From contig KV423974.1 of NCBI GenBank assembly GCA_001632435.1, forward strand, positions 1-64,000: a DNA stretch of 64,000 nt. The letters are read 5' to 3'. Positions within the stretch are counted from its first letter, which is position 1, and each line of letters starts with the position of its first letter. The translations under genes were made by a program, and so were the position numbers. Under the pieces are notes generated by a model, which ran no database searches, was not told the origin of the DNA, and saw only the letters and a list, made by a program, of their open reading frames with translations. Shown here one piece after another: positions 59,669-64,000 of the stretch. Source of the stretch: Calocera cornea HHB12733 (taxonomy: Eukaryota; Basidiomycota; Dacrymycetes; Dacrymycetales; Dacrymycetaceae).

Positions 59669-60683
59669 ATGAGCTCCCTGCATCCACTGCCGCTGGGTCA
59701 GGCAGATTTCCGACCTTGCGGCTCACTGCACATTGAGAGCCCGCGGTGGCTCCCTCTGGGATCCACCCCCCAGAACTGGCTCCGCTTGCTCATCTTACGC
59801 GATTGGTATCTGGTCGACGATGATACCAACGAGGAGATCTCTTGGACGTCCGGCCGGCTAGCCGCCCGGACCTACTCATACGGCGCCACGGCACACGGGC
59901 CTCTCCATCTGGATGCCCCTGCAGCATGGCCGTTTGACACCTCAGACCCGACTCAGACTCAGGCCGATCCCCCTCATACCGCAACGCCTAGCGTGTCCAT
60001 TTGTGGCGAAGCCTTTGCTGTCGCTAATGACGGCTTCCAGAACGCTTGGAGCAACGAGTTCTTTGTGTATACGCCGCTCCAACGACATATGTTGATCGAA
60101 CAGGGTCGAGTCAAGGGTCCGGTGGTGCGTAGCTTTCGGGTCGGCGATTCTGCAAGCTACGACTTGGAGCATGCGGGGATGTTTTTCCGGTGAGCACGGC
60201 TGGCCTGCCGTCCAAGTATAGCCCGAAGATTCACGGCTGAAACACTGTAGCGATTCTTGGATTACTGCGATTTGTCAGCTGTTCGTATATCTGCCCGACC
60301 TCCACGTTGTGCTCCTGCTGCACGATCCTCGCATGACCGGCCGGCTGGCCTTTGAAGAATGGGTTGGCCGCCAATCCGCACGTCTTAGGGATGTGTTTGT
60401 CTCCATCTCCCCTGCTCCCTATACGTTCCACGAGCCCAGTATGCTCGTCCCCGTCGGATTCATGCCGCCGTTGGTGCGAGCTTGGGAGGAAGTGGGAGAA
60501 GCTCATGGGCTGAGGCGTTACGAATGGCTGGAACGCGATTTCGCGGGTTTGCTCTTCGCACAGCTGGTTTCCTTTCGAGGAGGACCAGTGGAATGGCATG
60601 AGACCACAGAGTTGGAGGGCCCGGGCACTGATTGGGAAGCTGTCGAGAATGAGGAGGGTACGGAAACGCCGAGCGGGGCATAG
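59669..60683 (+). CDS. unknown protein accompanying the KDZ element
   Basis: CDS join(59669..60189,60251..60683), 317 residues; intron of 61 nt (gtgagc...ctgtag) that contains a GGCTGGCCTGCCGTCC word. Start MSSLHPLPLGQADFRPCG; further landmarks are NWLRLLILRDWYLVDDDTNE, EFFVYTPLQRHMLIEQGRVK, SWITAICQLFVYLPDLHVVL and RRYEWLERDFAGLLFAQLVS. The acidic C-terminus ends TPSGA. Word-derived inserts occur in both exons (TSGRLAARTY; MTGRLAFEEW). No domain was recognised. It is divergent from the KDZ gene with a 400 bp spacer and could be a cargo gene or host gene. Confidence 0.6.
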
Positions 60684-61936
60684 GTCTAGGTTAGACTTCA
60701 AAGATTACGTACCTTTGTTGTTCGTAGTGTCTCGGCTGGCTGCCCGGCTGGCTGGCTGGCGACAATGACATCCCCCTTCCGTTTACGATGTCACTGAACT
60801 CAACATGAAGGATCTGAGGGGCCCTGATCGTATTCTTCGCCGGGGAATCATGGGACACCATCGTCCGTCAACAGCCAGCGCACATGCTTGATGCTTGATG
60901 GACATAGAGTGTATGGCCAGGTTAAGCCGTACACCGTAGATACGATTGAGCTGCTAGACTGTGCCAGGCCGGACGGCCGGCTGGTACATCCACAAATCAA
61001 GGGGTCACAAACTCGTGCATTGTGCTGCGTGCATCTGACATCCAAGTAACCAGTGTTATGTTCGAGGCGCAACAATGTCAGGGGAGAATTCGGACGTAAC
61101 CCAGAGCAGGCAAGTGCAAGTAAACATCAATACTGTTTGCAGTACAGTGACTCATTGGAATGACGCTGTGGGTAGCCGTCTGGCTGGCCGTCTGGCTCGC
61201 CAGCTGCTTGTTGGCAGCATAGCTGATACTCGGTCAACACTACCCCGTTGTTCTGACATGCTTCACTTGGGAAGAATACAGCCTGCTTACTTCTTTCAAT
61301 AATATCGCTCTGGTGCTGTCATTCCTAGTTATAGAAGTTATCAATCTTGGAAGCTTGTAGCTTTATTCTAAGAATCAAATAAGATGGATAAGATGGTTGG
61401 ATTTGGTTACCGTACCGTGGACATTGAGAACTCTGTGTCTGGAAGCATCCTCACCCGACATTCCGCTTCTTGGCCGGCTGGCTGGACGTCGTTGCATGGC
61501 AAACAGCTGTGACTCTGACACACAAAGAGTTCATATTGCTAAATCTGACACTTATGTTGCCATGGATCTATTCGAGGTTTAGCCGAGATCTACAGCAGCT
61601 AGACATACAGCAGCTAGACATCGGCTTTTGATTTATCGTTCACCCAGATCAAGAACATTACTTCTTTTTCCAATCAACCACGACACTGATTCCATAGATA
61701 TAACCGGATGAGCTGGACAGAGCATGCTGAGAAGTACCCGATTGAGTCGCTATCACTCCACACTTAGCGTATTCCACAGGTCAATTTGTCAGACAATAGT
61801 TTCCTGCAAAAGTTGCTTTCTAACTGTCGTAACAATTGGCAAAAGCAGCCGACCGGCCCACACGGTTCGAGCGCAGGGATTACGACAGTAACCCTATACA
61901 ATTTGCGATATTACTTCATTGGAGTAACGCTAATGA
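60684..61936. other. 1.25 kb spacer, AT-richer, no gene seen
   Basis: This stretch is visibly less GC rich than its surroundings and lacks recognisable exons. It contains several GGCTGGC words (for example 60,735-60,762, 60,965 and 61,170) and a small direct repeat (cagcagctagacat, twice near 61,590-61,620). Confidence 0.45.
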
Positions 61937-63968
61937 CTACCGATAGACGGACGGTGCTTTACTTGGGCCTGCATCTCTTGCCCAATACGGGCCAACTGGC
62001 TGGCCGGCCTCATCACCTATTGGTATCGGCCGGGGCGGCGGAAGATGATAATGGGCATCAGAGTAGGGCGCGCCCCGTCGATATGCGCCGGCGTCGGATA
62101 ACCCATTTCCTAACCCATATGTGGGGATGGGTTGACCAATATCAATGGGGGGAGGGATTGCTGGTCGCAGCGAAGAATCGAGTCGACTGCCAGGTTGCCA
62201 GGCAGTAGCGCGAGCGGAATCGTGAGGAGGGGGCAGAGGCATTGCGTATCGCTCAGCTCGTCCCGTGTGCAGAAGGGCAGGATCAGCAACCTCGGTCAGC
62301 TGGCCATCAACAGGTAAAGCTCCTGGGGTATCAAGTCTCCCCGCATACGAAAACGCAAAGGCACGCTCTCTTGAGGTTGGCAGACCATGGGCGGGCGCCG
62401 GCCCTCCATTGCGCGTCAGGTACTCATGCTGCACCTCCCTGCCTTGGATTCGATGTTCCGGCATGTAGGCTGGCCGACCGGCTGGCCGACCGGCTGGCGG
62501 CGATGTCGCTCGATGATATTGATAGTGGGTTGGAGGAGCACCCGATCCAGCAGCCTCGCTGAAGTCCACTCGGAACACGCGCGGGTTGAACTCTTCAGGG
62601 GCACCGCGGCCATTGGCGACCGTCTCGACCGTGGGAAGGTCTTCCTCCTCGGACTCGAGGACCTCCGACATCTTTCGCTTGTGAGACTGATTTTGTATCC
62701 TCCTGGATGGAGCGGAGGTACGGCCAGCCGGCAGTGACTCTTCTTCCGAGACCTGGATGTTATGCGATCGGGGTGCAGGTGCAGAGCTTGATTCCTGAGA
62801 TGGCGCCCGTGAAACGAGCCGTGCGGCAGCGGGGCGTTTGCCTTTGGCTTGCTTAGACACGGGACCAGCCTCCTTGCGACGCTTCAATTTCGCTGTGGCC
62901 TGCCGGCCAGCTGAGCCGTCTTGTGCGTTGTCTTCTGAGTGTTGGGTCCGAGCTTCTTCATCGCGGTAGCTCCACTGCTCACCATTGGATCGCACGATGA
63001 GCGGCGGATTGTGCTGCACAGGGTCGTGAACCGCTTCTGTGACGGGGCGGATTGTCAATGGTTGATACACAGAGCAAAGACGCACAATAGCACACACCTT
63101 TTGGCCACAGCTTGACGTACAGGGCTTGATCAACATTGTTTGTGGTGAAGGCACGCCAAATGGGGACAATGGCTTCCTCCACGGTGTTTTGCAGCTGCTC
63201 AAGGAGCTCGTGGGGCCAGGGCGCGTCGTCAGGCCAGTTTAGAAGCGTGCATTTGTGCTTGACCGTCAATTTCGGCCAGCTGGCCCCCCACGGACAGCTG
63301 CCCGGCTGAACAGCATTAGGGTTGGACAAAAGCTTCATCTCATCTATCCACACAGAGGAGAGAGGTGGTTAAATGGGGTGCCCGCCTAGTAGGAGGACAT
63401 GGGGACGCACGCGACAGGCGCTTGCCTGTGTTCTGAATAGCCTCGCGCGCTACCTTGAGGTTTTCGGGACGTCGGCGATCAACCACAGTGGGAGGAGGAT
63501 TATTGGCTTGAGAGTGTGCTTGCTTTCTGAGGGGGAGTGTTAGTGATGTCGAGTCAGGGCAACGGGGCGGGCTAGCCAGCCGGCCGGACTCACGCTGTGA
63601 AGTATACCCAGGCGATCTTGCAACCATCCGGAGTCCGGCGATACGCCTCTTGCGTGTACTTCATCAGATATATGTGTGAGTAATCGGCAGTTACAACGAT
63701 AAGGGAGACACCCACTCCTTGCATTCGCTTCGTCTCATAGACATGGTACATATCCTGACCATCCAAGGGATGCAGCGAGCCGATTTCCACCCGGGCACCG
63801 ATATCACAGCACCGATCGTACATAGAAAACTAAGTTCCGTGTCAGTTCATGAGCCACATCGAGGTATGGGGTATGGAAGGATCATACCATGTGTGTTGTG
63901 CATTTGAGCAAATCCGCCATAATTTTCCGCCGTTCGGCCGGCTGTATCATCCGAGAGTCGGGTGCCAT
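61937..63968 (-). CDS. unknown protein accompanying the KDZ element (right edge)
   Basis: Likely start ATG 63,966-63,968 (MAPDSRMIQPAERRKIMADL) with exons giving SMYDRCCDIGARVEIGSLHP, GQDMYHVYETKRMQG, YTQEAYRRTPDGCKIAWVYF, TVVDRRRPENLKVAREAIQN, KHKCTLLNWPDDAPWPHELL and a long last exon. That last exon is basic then Pro/Ser rich (KLKRRKEAGPVSKQAKGKRP; EVLESEEEDLPTVETVANGR) and ends DAGPSKAPSVYR at stop 61,937. Word-derived inserts are obvious (SPPAGRPAGRPAYM; LPAGRTSAP; DEAGQPVGPY). The N-terminal half looks folded, the C-terminal half disordered. No domain recognised; it resembles the unnamed lineage-specific proteins that surround transposons in Agaricomycetes. Confidence 0.55.
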
Positions 63969-64000
63969 ATGCGTTTCATGCCATGTGGACAGACGCGCGT

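Larger units (their letters stand above)
51500..63960. repeat. dispersed GGCCGGCTGGCC-type short words
   Basis: Around fifty short (10-30 bp) words made of CGGC and TGGC units, on both strands, are spread about every 250 bp over 12.5 kb. Examples start near 51,508, 52,079, 53,166, 54,425, 55,010, 56,154, 57,313, 57,896, 58,114, 58,373, 58,893, 59,252, 59,505, 60,344, 60,965, 61,473, 61,991, 62,468, 62,722 and 63,565. Some are self-complementary (GCCAGCCGGCTGGC at 53,167 and 58,893). They occur in exons, where they encode peptides such as AGRPAG, AGQPA or GWPA, in introns and in spacers. They are essentially missing from 1-51,400. The count was made by eye. Confidence 0.8.

Noticed and set aside
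51500..63960. CRISPR-like array
   Set aside because: The repeats are 10-30 bp, irregularly spaced, on both strands and inside exons of a eukaryotic genome; there is no constant repeat or spacer length.
59669..63968. TET/JBP dioxygenase, which often accompanies KDZ elements
   Set aside because: I looked for an HxD...H double-stranded beta-helix signature in both companion genes and did not find one.

Overview
The window looks like a nuclear chromosome segment of a filamentous basidiomycete, probably an Agaricomycete. Genes are interrupted by many 49-57 nt GT-AG introns. Families typical of that group are present: tandem class-E P450s, DUF6533 membrane proteins, a PITSLRE-type CDK, Mia40, and a KDZ (Kyakuja-Dileera-Zisupton) transposase with an Ulp1-type protease. 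No rRNA, tRNA or CRISPR array was seen.

Layout. At 1.4-4.0 kb two tail-to-tail paralogous regulators each join a Zn(II)2Cys6 cluster to C-terminal GATA zinc-finger sequence. At 4.6-11.6 kb three head-to-tail P450 genes lie on the minus strand; the third carries an in-frame stop near its N-terminus. At 12.1-14.1 kb is a soluble fumarate reductase fused to cytochrome b5, followed by a DUF6533 membrane protein (15.0-16.6 kb), a decayed UDP-glycosyltransferase (17.4-19.0 kb), a small secreted 8-Cys protein (19.6-20.1 kb) and a dienelactone-hydrolase (DLH) family protein (20.4-21.3 kb). A CDK11-like kinase and a large ankyrin protein occupy 21.7-27.3 kb. After about 2.5 kb without genes, a second DUF6533 protein, a fourth P450 and a second DLH lie on the plus strand (29.8-35.1 kb). 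The P450/DUF6533/DLH trio therefore occurs on both sides of the CDK-ankyrin pair, with every member transcribed away from it.

From 35 to 47.3 kb the genes look like housekeeping genes: MIA40, an unknown protein, formamidase, a CECR5-like HAD hydrolase, an unknown acidic-repeat protein and a PWWP-domain protein. A 4.4 kb gene-poor stretch with a perfect 24-bp hairpin follows.

From about 51.5 kb to the right edge the character changes. There are three tandem ~370 bp units carrying inverted HSP90 charged-linker fragments, then a rearranged HSP90 N-terminal fragment, then an Ulp1-like protease gene, a KDZ transposase gene and two unrecognised genes. Scattered through all of this, in exons, introns and spacers, are roughly fifty short GC-rich words built from CGGC/TGGC units (core GGCCGGCTGGCC). 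I see almost none in the 51 kb to the left. Several sit exactly at junctions of duplicated HSP90 segments. This is the least explained signal in the window.

Exon boundaries were worked out by eye from splice sites, reading frame and paralogue comparison; where only a span is given, internal exons are approximate.
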